DNA from: Bacteroidales bacterium UBA1266
Lineage (GTDB): Bacteria; Bacteroidota; Bacteroidia; Bacteroidales; WCHB1-69
NCBI GenBank assembly: GCA_002308135.1
Contig: DBVK01000159.1
Location: forward strand, 2,101 to 7,696
Length of the DNA stretch: 5,596 nucleotides
Reading direction: 5' to 3'
Shown: positions 1 to 5,596 of the stretch, piece by piece
How the letters are laid out: each line of letters starts with the position of its first letter
Position numbering within the stretch: position 1 is the stretch's first letter
The notes under the pieces: generated by a model
The model's input: only the letters and a program-made list of their open reading frames with translations
The model's database searches: none
Told to the model about the DNA's origin: nothing
Position numbers and translations under genes: made by a program

Positions 1-1
1 G

Positions 2-733
2 CTGCTGCTTTGCCTGGTCGGCTACCTGCTGTTGAGCCGGAACCAGGTGTACAAGGATGTGGCATACACAATGAGCTATCATTCAGATACTTTGGTCACG
101 GCTTCGGATTTGGCGGCCTACGCGGACAACTACTGCCCCAAGGTGAAAGGGGAGCTGAAACGCAATGTCAGTCTGCCGAGGCTGGAAAAAGCCCTCCGTC
201 GCTGGCCTTATGCCGATACGGTACGCATCACCACCGACTTGAAAGGTGTCATGCACATTGAAATGGTTCAGGCCAAAGTTTTGTTGCATGTGTTCAACGA
301 AAAGGCTTCCTCCTTTTACCTGGCCAAGGTGGGCAACAGCGGACGCATGCTGCCTTATCGTCCGGGACGTGCGGTGCGTGTTCCGGTCGCTTCGGGCGCC
401 ATTCCGGACACCTGCCGTCCGGATGTGGTGATGGAATGGCAGGACTCCACCATTTGCTATGACTTGATGGTGTTGGCGGACTATATTGACCGGAATCCGT
501 TCTGGAAGGCGCAGACCAGCCAGATTCATGTGCTGGGGAAGGGCCGTTACCAATTGGCTCCCGTTGTTGGGAACCATTTGGTGGATTTGGGTGACATCCG
601 TCAATTGGACCGCAAGTTCAATAATCTGTGGAAGGTGTATTACCAGGGCTTCAATGTGACCGGCTGGCAGCGCTACCGCAAGGTGAGCCTGCAGTTCGGT
701 GACCGTGTGCCGTGTGAGAAACGCAATATATAA
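2..733 (+). CDS. ftsQ: Cell division protein FtsQ/DivIB, 5' end missing
   Basis: Bitopic inner-membrane division protein that, in the family, bridges the cytoplasmic Z ring and periplasmic septal wall synthesis through FtsB/FtsL. The frame is open to the left edge, with 243 residues visible. Residues 1-11 (LLLCLVGYLLL) are the end of the transmembrane anchor, so only the short cytoplasmic N-terminus and part of the anchor are missing; the TTG and ATG codons further in are not the start. A POTRA-like region follows to about residue 90, with the 'LEKALRRWPYADTVRI' helix-strand and the 'HIEMVQAK' strand that corresponds to the family's 'L.I.v.QR.P' segment. The second domain contains 'NSGRMLPY' (family 'G..mP.s') and ends in 'GWQRYRKVSLQFGDRVPCEK', the C-terminal strands typical of Bacteroidota FtsQ. 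The usual QR.P is here QAKVL, a divergent form. ftsA follows 29 bp downstream, and position in the dcw cluster supports the call. Upstream one would expect murC, which is outside the window. Confidence 0.9.
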   Translation: MLLCLVGYLLLSRNQVYKDVAYTMSYHSDTLVTASDLAAYADNYCPKVKGELKRNVSLPRLEKALRRWPYADTVRITTDLKGVMHIEMVQAKVLLHVFNEKASSFYLAKVGNSGRMLPYRPGRAVRVPVASGAIPDTCRPDVVMEWQDSTICYDLMVLADYIDRNPFWKAQTSQIHVLGKGRYQLAPVVGNHLVDLGDIRQLDRKFNNLWKVYYQGFNVTGWQRYRKVSLQFGDRVPCEKRNI

Positions 734-748
734 CATTCTGTAAATTTT

Positions 749-753
749 GGGAG
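749..753 (+). promoter_or_regulatory. Possible Shine-Dalgarno site of ftsA (GGGAG)
   Basis: GGGAG lies nine bases before the ATG at 763, inside the A/T-rich 29 bp gap after ftsQ. It supports that ATG as the ftsA start. Bacteroidota often initiate without a strong Shine-Dalgarno site, so this may be only partly functional. Confidence 0.45.
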
Positions 754-762
754 AATACAAGT

Positions 763-2151
763 ATGCTTAAAAGAAGAAAAGAAAATCCGGTGGTGGAAAA
801 GGAAAGCGCAGGCAACATAGCTGTCGGTCTGGACATAGGCACCACCAAAGTCGTCGCATTCGTCGGGCAGCGCAACGAAAAAACGGGGAAAGTGGAGATC
901 CTGGGTCAGGGAGAAACCATTTCCGTGGGTGTGCAGCGCGGACAAGTCATTAACATCACCAAAACGGTTACTGCGATAACCCATGCAATCAAGCATGCCT
1001 GTGCCACCTCCCATGTGGCGATAGATACGGTAGTGGCCGGTATAGCCGGACAGCATATCACATGTTTCCATTCCAAGGAGGAAATCAAGCGCAAGAACCC
1101 GGATAACGTGGTTTCAGCGGAGGATGTGAAACAGTTGATAGACGAAGTCTTCCTGTTGAATGTGCGTCCGGGGAACCGCATTATCGACGCCATCCCCCAA
1201 GAGTTTTTCGTGGATGAATACCAAGGCTTGGCCGATCCCATAGGCGTGACCGGAACCCAATTGGGCTCTGTGTTCAATGTGATTACGGGCAGTGAGCAGC
1301 ACATTCGTAACGTGGTGCGTTGTGTGCAGCAATGCGACCTGAAAATGGACGGTCTGGTGCTGGAACCGTTGGCGTCTGCAGCCGTCGTGCTGGACGAGCG
1401 CGAGAAGGAATCCGGTGTGGTGCTGGTGGACATCGGCGGCGGCACTACGGACCTGGCCGTGTTCTACAACGGCATACTGCGGCATACGGCAGTCATCCCC
1501 ATCGGCGGGGACGTCATTACCGATGATATCAAGAATGTGTTCAAAGGCATCGTCAAAGAGGATGCAGAACGCACCAAAAAAGAATACGGCACCTGTGTGC
1601 CGGACACCAGCAAGGATGTGGTCTTGGCCATCCAAGGCATCAAGGGCCGTCCGGCGGTGGAAATCCGGCAGAGCCAGTTGGCGGAGGTCATCGCCGCACG
1701 TATGGACGAAATCCTGCACAGGGTGATGGCGGACATTGAGGAATCCGGCTATGCGGACAAGCTGGGCTGCGGCATGGTGCTGACCGGAGGCGGTTCCCTG
1801 CTGAAAGACATTCAGGCTCATGCGGAATATGTTACCGGAATGATGGTCCGTATCGGCAGACCGGAGGAGGGCATTGTGTTCAACGAGGATACCAAACAGA
1901 AATACAACAGCCCCATTTATTCGACTGCACTCGGCTTGATGCTGATGGGTGTGGAAAGGGGAGATGCCTCCACGGCTGACGCGCCAGCAAACGCAAACGA
2001 GCTTCTGCCCGAAGAAAAACCTGTTACGGATGTGGAAAGCGGAAGGTCGGACTATGTTTGGAAAAAAGCGAAAAATTTCATTGAATCACTGCTGATTCCA
2101 GACAAGGGCCAGGACGAGGAATACGATGAAAACGAAGAAGATTACCGATAA
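763..2151 (+). CDS. ftsA: Cell division protein FtsA (actin-like Z-ring membrane tether)
   Basis: Actin-fold ATP-binding protein that tethers FtsZ filaments to the inner face of the cytoplasmic membrane and recruits later division proteins. At 462 residues it is slightly longer than typical FtsA (about 420). Visible motifs in order: phosphate-1 'DIGTTKVV' (24-31); the FtsA-specific 1C/SHS2 subdomain, roughly 95-175, containing 'RIIDAIPQEFFVD'; phosphate-2 'DIGGGTTD' (223-230); 'IPIGGDVITDDI' (245-256); and the adenosine motif 'MVLTGGGS' (338-345). A low-complexity linker (about 398-428) leads to a C-terminal amphipathic helix, 'DYVWKKAKNFIESLL' (430-444), the expected membrane-targeting sequence. 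A strongly acidic tail follows (450-461). The N-terminus has about 18 charged residues before the first strand. The ATG is preceded by a GGGAG site, and there is no other in-frame ATG before the phosphate-1 motif. It sits 29 bp after ftsQ and 24 bp before ftsZ, consistent with one operon. Confidence 0.97.
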   Translation: MLKRRKENPVVEKESAGNIAVGLDIGTTKVVAFVGQRNEKTGKVEILGQGETISVGVQRGQVINITKTVTAITHAIKHACATSHVAIDTVVAGIAGQHITCFHSKEEIKRKNPDNVVSAEDVKQLIDEVFLLNVRPGNRIIDAIPQEFFVDEYQGLADPIGVTGTQLGSVFNVITGSEQHIRNVVRCVQQCDLKMDGLVLEPLASAAVVLDEREKESGVVLVDIGGGTTDLAVFYNGILRHTAVIPIGGDVITDDIKNVFKGIVKEDAERTKKEYGTCVPDTSKDVVLAIQGIKGRPAVEIRQSQLAEVIAARMDEILHRVMADIEESGYADKLGCGMVLTGGGSLLKDIQAHAEYVTGMMVRIGRPEEGIVFNEDTKQKYNSPIYSTALGLMLMGVERGDASTADAPANANELLPEEKPVTDVESGRSDYVWKKAKNFIESLLIPDKGQDEEYDENEEDYR

Positions 2152-2175
2152 AAGAACCTAATAAACCAACGATAG

Positions 2176-3531
2176 ATGAAAGAAAATGACATTGATTTGG
2201 GATTCAATCCGATAGACGACATTGTGGAAAATGAAGCCAGCCAAGCTAACGGCTCCATTATTAAAGTGATAGGTGTCGGCGGCGGTGGTGGCAATGCGGT
2301 CAAGCACATGTATGACATGGGCATCACCGGCGTGGATTTCATGATCTGCAATACCGATGCCCAAGCCTTGCAAATGAGCCCTATTCCCATTAAAATCCAA
2401 TTAGGGGAAAGTGGTTTGGGTGCAGGCGCCGATCCTGAGGTTGCCCGTGAAGCGGCTTTGCAGTCCGAAGATGAAGTCAAGCGTTCGCTCATGGGCACCA
2501 AAATGCTGTTCGTGACCGCCGGAATGGGCGGGGGGACGGGAACCGGAGCCTCTCCCATAGTGGCTGATATCGCACGCGGCATGGGCATACTTACTGTGGG
2601 TATAGTAACATATCCTTTTGATTTTGAAGGGGAAAGCAAATTCAGAACAGCGGACGAAGGCATCAATGAACTGCGTCAGAATGTGGATGCACTGATTGTC
2701 ATCAAAAATGAATTTTTGAAAAGCCTGTATCCCGACCTGACCCTGTCCAACGCTTTTGCCAAATCGGACGATGTGCTGCTGGTTGCGGCAAAGAGTATCG
2801 CCGAGCTGATTACCATTCACGGTAGCATGAATGTGGACTTCAACGATGTGCAGACGGTGCTGAAGAATAGCGGTACGGCCATTATTGGTGCGGGAATAGC
2901 GGAAGGCGAAAACCGGGCGAAAGAAGCCGCCGAAGCCGCCATAGCCAGCCCACTGCTGGAACAGAAGAGCATATACGGTGCGGAAAAAGCCTTGTTTTTC
3001 ATTTCCTATGGTCCCGATAATGAAATCACCATGGATGAACTGACCGAAATCACCCAATGCCTGGAAAACGCAACCTGCAACCTGCGTGAGAAACTGATTT
3101 GGGGCCATGGGGCGGATGCTTCGCTCGGCAACAAAATCCGTGTGACGGTCATCGCTACGTGCTTCCACGAGCAGACCGCGGAAAAACCTGTGCGCAAGAA
3201 AGTGCTGGTTGAAGAGGAAGAAACCATTTCGGTGAAAGCGGTGGAAGCGGATGCCGCTATTGATTTTGTTCCGGAAACCCAGGACACTTCCGTCACGCAG
3301 GTGATTGAAGTGGAACCGGTGCCCGCTCCAAAACCATCTCCCGCCCCTTATATTGACAATTCCAATCTTCGCAACATGAGCGATTCCGATATGGACAGTT
3401 ATCTCAGCAAACCCGCCTATCAGCGCAAAAACGAAAGCGATGCCTATGACTGTTCTTCTTACCGGGTGTCCACATACGGTGTCCGTCAGGACACGGCGGC
3501 CTACCTGAAAAACAAGGAGACCATCGACTGA
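2176..3531 (+). CDS. ftsZ: Cell division protein FtsZ (tubulin-like GTPase)
   Basis: Self-assembling GTPase that forms the cytokinetic Z ring at midcell. It has 451 residues, longer than E. coli FtsZ (383) because of an extended tail. Nucleotide-binding motifs are 'GVGGGGGNAV' (33-42), 'NTDAQAL' (59-65) and the tubulin signature 'GGGTGTG' (118-124). The T7 synergy loop 'NVDFNDVQTVL' (219-229) keeps both catalytic aspartates, D221 and D224, so the protein should be an active GTPase. The globular core ends near residue 331. A linker of about 80 residues follows, acidic and then Pro/Ala-rich. After it comes 'SKPAYQRKNE' (411-420), which resembles the Bacteroidota C-terminal peptide ('..PAY.R') likely to bind FtsA, and then a terminal 'AAYLKNKETID'. 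No clear Shine-Dalgarno site precedes the ATG; the upstream sequence is A-rich, as is common in this phylum. The first residues (MKENDIDLGF) resemble a normal FtsZ N-terminus. The stop codon overlaps the next start by one base. Confidence 0.98.
   Translation: MKENDIDLGFNPIDDIVENEASQANGSIIKVIGVGGGGGNAVKHMYDMGITGVDFMICNTDAQALQMSPIPIKIQLGESGLGAGADPEVAREAALQSEDEVKRSLMGTKMLFVTAGMGGGTGTGASPIVADIARGMGILTVGIVTYPFDFEGESKFRTADEGINELRQNVDALIVIKNEFLKSLYPDLTLSNAFAKSDDVLLVAAKSIAELITIHGSMNVDFNDVQTVLKNSGTAIIGAGIAEGENRAKEAAEAAIASPLLEQKSIYGAEKALFFISYGPDNEITMDELTEITQCLENATCNLREKLIWGHGADASLGNKIRVTVIATCFHEQTAEKPVRKKVLVEEEETISVKAVEADAAIDFVPETQDTSVTQVIEVEPVPAPKPSPAPYIDNSNLRNMSDSDMDSYLSKPAYQRKNESDAYDCSSYRVSTYGVRQDTAAYLKNKETID
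3514..3519 (+). promoter_or_regulatory. Shine-Dalgarno site (AAGGAG) of the PorV2-like gene inside ftsZ
   Basis: AAGGAG lies within the last codons of ftsZ (encoding ..NKET..), eleven bases before the ATG at 3531. With the TGATG stop/start overlap it fits translational reinitiation or coupling from ftsZ. It also supports 3531 as the start, since a signal peptide begins exactly there. The spacing is slightly long, and the hexamer is also coding sequence, so chance is possible. Confidence 0.5.
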
Positions 3532-4610
3532 TGCTTTCCCGCCGTGCACTGTTGGTGATTGTTGGCTTTCTGTGCGCAGGAGGCTTGCAGCTTCCGGCCC
3601 AGGTGAAATACAGCAACGAGTTCCTGAATCTGGGCGTGGGAGCCAGGGCTTTGTCCATGGCCGGCACCCAGACAGCCGTGGCGCGTGATGTGACGGCCGC
3701 CTATTGGAATCCCGCCGGACTGTCCCGTATGGAGAGCCGGCAGGAAGCCTTTCTGATGCATGCCGAATATTTTGCAGGCATTGCGGCATACGATTATGCC
3801 GGATGGGCCTGCCGCATGGACGACAAGCAGGCGTTGGGTGTGCAGGTGCTGCGCTTTGCGGTCGATGATATTCCGAATACGACGCAGCTGATAGATAACC
3901 AAGGCAATGTGAATTACGAACGCATATCGTATTTCACAGCGGCTGATTGGGCGGTATGGTTTACCTATTCCCGCGATTTGTCGGAACTGCTTCCCGGTCT
4001 CTCGGCAGGCGGCGCGGCCAAAATCATCCGCCGCCGCATAGGGGATTTCGCCGGAGCCTGGGGTTTCGGTCTGGACGCCGCTTTGCAATACCAGGCGGGC
4101 AAACATTGGAATTTCGGGTTTGTCGCCAGGGATGTCACCACCACCTTCAATGCCTGGTCGCATCATCTGAGCGAGGAGGAGAAGGCTGTTTTCCTTAGGA
4201 CGGGCAACGAGCTTCCGGAAAACGGCATAGAGTACACGCGTCCGCACTTCGCTTTGGGCGCCTCCTACGGCTGGACATGGAAGACGGATTTCACCACCCT
4301 GATCGCCTTGGATGCCGATGTGTTCTGTGACGGTAAGCGGCATGTGCTGGTCTCGGGGAAAACCTTTTCCATGGATCCGCATCTGGGTGTGGAGCTCGGC
4401 TACAAGAACATGGTTTTCCTGCGTGCCGGTATCGGCAATGTGCAGCAGGAAACCGATTGGGACGCCACCACCTACACCAGCCTTCAAGTGAATGCGGGAG
4501 TGGGCGTGTGCATCAAAAAACGCCTGAGCGTGGATTATGCGCTCACCGATTTGGGGGATGTGTCCCTTGCGGTGTATTCGCACGTTTTTTCGTTAAAATT
4601 CGCCTTTTAG
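3531..4610 (+). CDS. porV2: PorV/PorQ-family outer-membrane beta-barrel protein, PorV2-like
   Basis: Predicted outer-membrane beta-barrel of the PorV/PorQ family, which is distantly related to FadL. Characterised PorV brings type IX secretion cargo to the PorU sortase at the cell surface; the function of PorV2-type paralogues is not established. The 359-residue protein opens with a signal peptide (basic MLSRR, hydrophobic core 6-19, probable cleavage after 'LPA' at 23, leaving Gln24). The family signature 'LGVGARALSMAGTQTAV' (34-50) and 'DVTAAYWNPAGL' (53-64) follow. PorV2-like stretches as I recall them are 'MHAEYFAGIAAYDYA' (76-90), 'RFAVDDIPNTTQLID' (108-122), 'GDFAGAWGFGLD' (171-182), 'RDVTTTFNAW' (200-209) and 'DYALTDLGDVSLAVYSHVFSL' in part (335-355). 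The chain ends in Phe, as expected for a BamA-assembled barrel. It overlaps the ftsZ stop by one base and meets a convergent gene at its own stop. A plain PorV or PorQ paralogue is the alternative; the barrel family itself is secure. Confidence 0.82.
   Translation: MLSRRALLVIVGFLCAGGLQLPAQVKYSNEFLNLGVGARALSMAGTQTAVARDVTAAYWNPAGLSRMESRQEAFLMHAEYFAGIAAYDYAGWACRMDDKQALGVQVLRFAVDDIPNTTQLIDNQGNVNYERISYFTAADWAVWFTYSRDLSELLPGLSAGGAAKIIRRRIGDFAGAWGFGLDAALQYQAGKHWNFGFVARDVTTTFNAWSHHLSEEEKAVFLRTGNELPENGIEYTRPHFALGASYGWTWKTDFTTLIALDADVFCDGKRHVLVSGKTFSMDPHLGVELGYKNMVFLRAGIGNVQQETDWDATTYTSLQVNAGVGVCIKKRLSVDYALTDLGDVSLAVYSHVFSLKFAF
4607..4610. other. Four-base tail-to-tail overlap of two convergent genes
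   Basis: The plus-strand stop TAG occupies 4608-4610, and the minus-strand stop (TAA when read on that strand) occupies 4607-4609. The PorV2-like gene and the activase gene therefore end on top of each other. No GC-rich hairpin with a T-run is visible on either side. The nearest inverted repeat is a weak, mostly A/T one at 4594-4609. Confidence 0.9.
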
Positions 4611-5596
4611 CCGTTCATTAGGCTTTCCTTTGCGTTTTTCACCATAAAATGCAGCCGGTTGAACACGTTGGCATCGGAGGTGCTGGCATCGAAATCCAGA
4701 AACAGCAGGTTCATTTTCGGATAGATAGACTTGATTCGTTTTTCAATTCCTTTGGAAATGATATGGTTGGCAATGCAACCGAAAGGCTGCAGGCTGATGG
4801 CGTTGTATACGCCCTGCTCCGCCATGCTGCAAAGCTCCGCCGGAATCAGCCACCCTTCCCCGAAATTGGCGGTCAGGTTGATGACGTTTGAGGCCAGCTT
4901 CGCATCGTGGAAAATGTCTGCAAAGGGTCGGTAGTACCTGAATTTCCGTCCGACGGCATCGAATTTCCGCGCCACACGGTAAGCCATCCTGTACACCGTG
5001 TCGGTGACAAACAGCGGCAAATCCACTTCCTTGATATGCAGTTTCTTGTTGATGTGTTTGTTGACAAAACTGTTGAAGAAGAAGTTGTACATGGAAGGCG
5101 CAATGACTTCCACGCCTTGCTCCGCCAGCCAGTTTAACACGTTTTTGTGGCTGAAGGAATTGTATTTCACATAGATTTCCCCGACTACACCGATAACCGG
5201 AAGGTGGTCGTTGGGCTCAATGGCAGCGTTGAACGCCTGGACGGCTTCATTGAACAGGTTCAAAAGGCCTTTGCTGTCCCGTCGGGCGATGATGGGGAAA
5301 GCCGCTTCGGTGTATTTGTTGCGCAATTGTTGCGCAAGCCCTTTCTCTTTTTCGCGGACAACGGAGGCGTGGTAAAGCCGGGAGAGACAGTCCGCGTATA
5401 GCAGGGTGTAGTAGGTGATCAGGATGTTCCCCTTCAGTTTCAACTCGAAACCCGGCTGATCGTTCATCATGGTGTCCCCAAAAGCCACGGAGACAACGGG
5501 TATGTTGTCAAACCCCGCGGAAAGCATGGCGTCCTTGATAATGGCTATGTAATTGGAGGCGCGGCACTGGCCGCCGGTCTGCGTGATGATGACCGC
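4607..5596 (-). CDS. CoA-substrate-specific enzyme activase / 2-hydroxyacyl-CoA dehydratase-like protein, C-terminal part
   Basis: C-terminal 329 residues of what is probably a very large protein (relatives that fuse BadF/BcrA-type ATPase modules to a dehydratase-like module reach about 1,400 residues). The frame is open to the right edge; the ATG at 5527 is internal, because the conserved 'TQTGGQCRASNY' (visible residues 6-17) lies upstream of it. Other family-like segments are 'PVIGVVGEIYVKYNSFS' (133-149), which matches the 'GEiyvr..p..N' strand of the HgdB-like fold; 'NFGEGWLIPAEL' (244-255); and 'LQPFGCIANHI' (269-279), followed by 'LDFDAST' and 'NRLHF'. C11 and C274 sit in conserved-looking motifs and are candidate iron-sulfur ligands by analogy with 2-hydroxyacyl-CoA dehydratases. 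Known relatives couple ATP hydrolysis to low-potential electron transfer for oxygen-sensitive acyl-CoA reduction or dehydration; the substrate of this one cannot be told. There is no membrane segment or signal peptide in the visible part. It is convergent with the division operon and probably unrelated to it. Confidence 0.82.
   Translation of the reverse strand, partial: AVIITQTGGQCRASNYIAIIKDAMLSAGFDNIPVVSVAFGDTMMNDQPGFELKLKGNILITYYTLLYADCLSRLYHASVVREKEKGLAQQLRNKYTEAAFPIIARRDSKGLLNLFNEAVQAFNAAIEPNDHLPVIGVVGEIYVKYNSFSHKNVLNWLAEQGVEVIAPSMYNFFFNSFVNKHINKKLHIKEVDLPLFVTDTVYRMAYRVARKFDAVGRKFRYYRPFADIFHDAKLASNVINLTANFGEGWLIPAELCSMAEQGVYNAISLQPFGCIANHIISKGIEKRIKSIYPKMNLLFLDFDASTSDANVFNRLHFMVKNAKESLMNG

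Noticed and set aside
32..34. TTG as the start codon of ftsQ
   Set aside because: The frame continues upstream to the window edge and encodes a hydrophobic anchor, so the true start is outside the window.
741..749. TAAATTTTG resembling a Bacteroidota -7 promoter element (TAnnTTTG) before ftsA
   Set aside because: The spacing inside the element is off by one, and no TTTG-like -33 element lies at the right distance. The gap is short and intra-operonic.
83..760. Open frame of 225 codons on the minus strand opposite ftsQ
   Set aside because: It is antisense to a gene with clear FtsQ features, and the translation is His/Arg-rich and unlike any family.
2401..3789. Open frame of 462 codons on the minus strand, antisense to ftsZ and the start of the barrel gene
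   Set aside because: It lies opposite two well-recognised genes, its translation is rich in Arg/His/Gly/Phe with no recognisable domain, and it spans the junction of two real genes. It is a codon-bias shadow.
3501..4583. Open frame of 360 codons on the minus strand opposite the PorV2-like gene
   Set aside because: It mirrors almost the whole barrel gene, and its translation shows no motif or signal. The plus strand has a signal peptide, family motifs and a terminal Phe.
4594..4609. Inverted repeat TAAAA-TTCGCC-TTTTA as a bidirectional terminator
   Set aside because: The stem is five A/T pairs only and would be unstable; there is no GC-rich stem followed by a T-run.
4649..5401. Several plus-strand open frames of 67-84 codons within the activase region
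   Set aside because: All are antisense to the recognised minus-strand gene, short, and without family features or ribosome binding sites.
5525..5527. ATG as the start of the minus-strand activase gene
   Set aside because: The frame stays open to the right edge and the upstream codons encode the conserved TGGQCRASNY motif, so this is an internal methionine.

Overview
The window looks like chromosomal DNA of an anaerobic member of the Bacteroidota, probably order Bacteroidales. It carries the 3' end of a division and cell wall (dcw) cluster in the order ftsQ-ftsA-ftsZ. The FtsQ is of the short, divergent Bacteroidota type, and FtsZ ends in a Bacteroidota-style tail. A PorV/PorQ-type outer-membrane barrel, a family associated with type IX secretion, follows ftsZ. 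The FtsA begins with a 'DIGTTKVVAFVG' type nucleotide motif, which from memory differs from the 'ELGSSKI' type of Bacteroides and Parabacteroides. A non-Bacteroidaceae lineage such as the Rikenellaceae or a relative is therefore my weak guess. Base composition is moderate, and the coding regions look uniform with no sign of horizontal transfer.

Layout. Bases 2-733 (+) hold the 3' part of ftsQ, cut by the left edge inside its membrane anchor. After 29 bp comes ftsA (763-2151, +), and after another 24 bp ftsZ (2176-3531, +). The ftsZ stop and the next start share one base (TGATG), leading into a PorV2-like outer-membrane protein gene (3531-4610, +). From the right edge a large gene on the minus strand converges on this operon (4607-5596, -). 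It is the C-terminal 329 residues of a CoA-substrate-specific enzyme activase / 2-hydroxyacyl-CoA dehydratase-like protein. The two convergent genes overlap at their stop codons by four bases, so there is no intergenic terminator space.

How the genes work together. FtsZ is the tubulin-like GTPase that forms the Z ring. FtsA is the actin-like protein that tethers it to the inner membrane, and FtsQ is the bitopic scaffold linking the cytoplasmic ring to septal wall synthesis. The barrel protein is in the same transcription unit and probably translationally coupled to ftsZ, but a direct role in division cannot be shown from sequence. The minus-strand gene belongs to anaerobic acyl-CoA chemistry and appears unrelated to division.

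No RNA genes, mobile elements, CRISPR arrays or tandem repeats were seen. No stretch over 30 bp lacks a gene. The window is mostly ordinary core genome. The points worth a second look are the coupling of the barrel gene to ftsZ, the zero-gap convergent junction and the two-part FtsZ tail.
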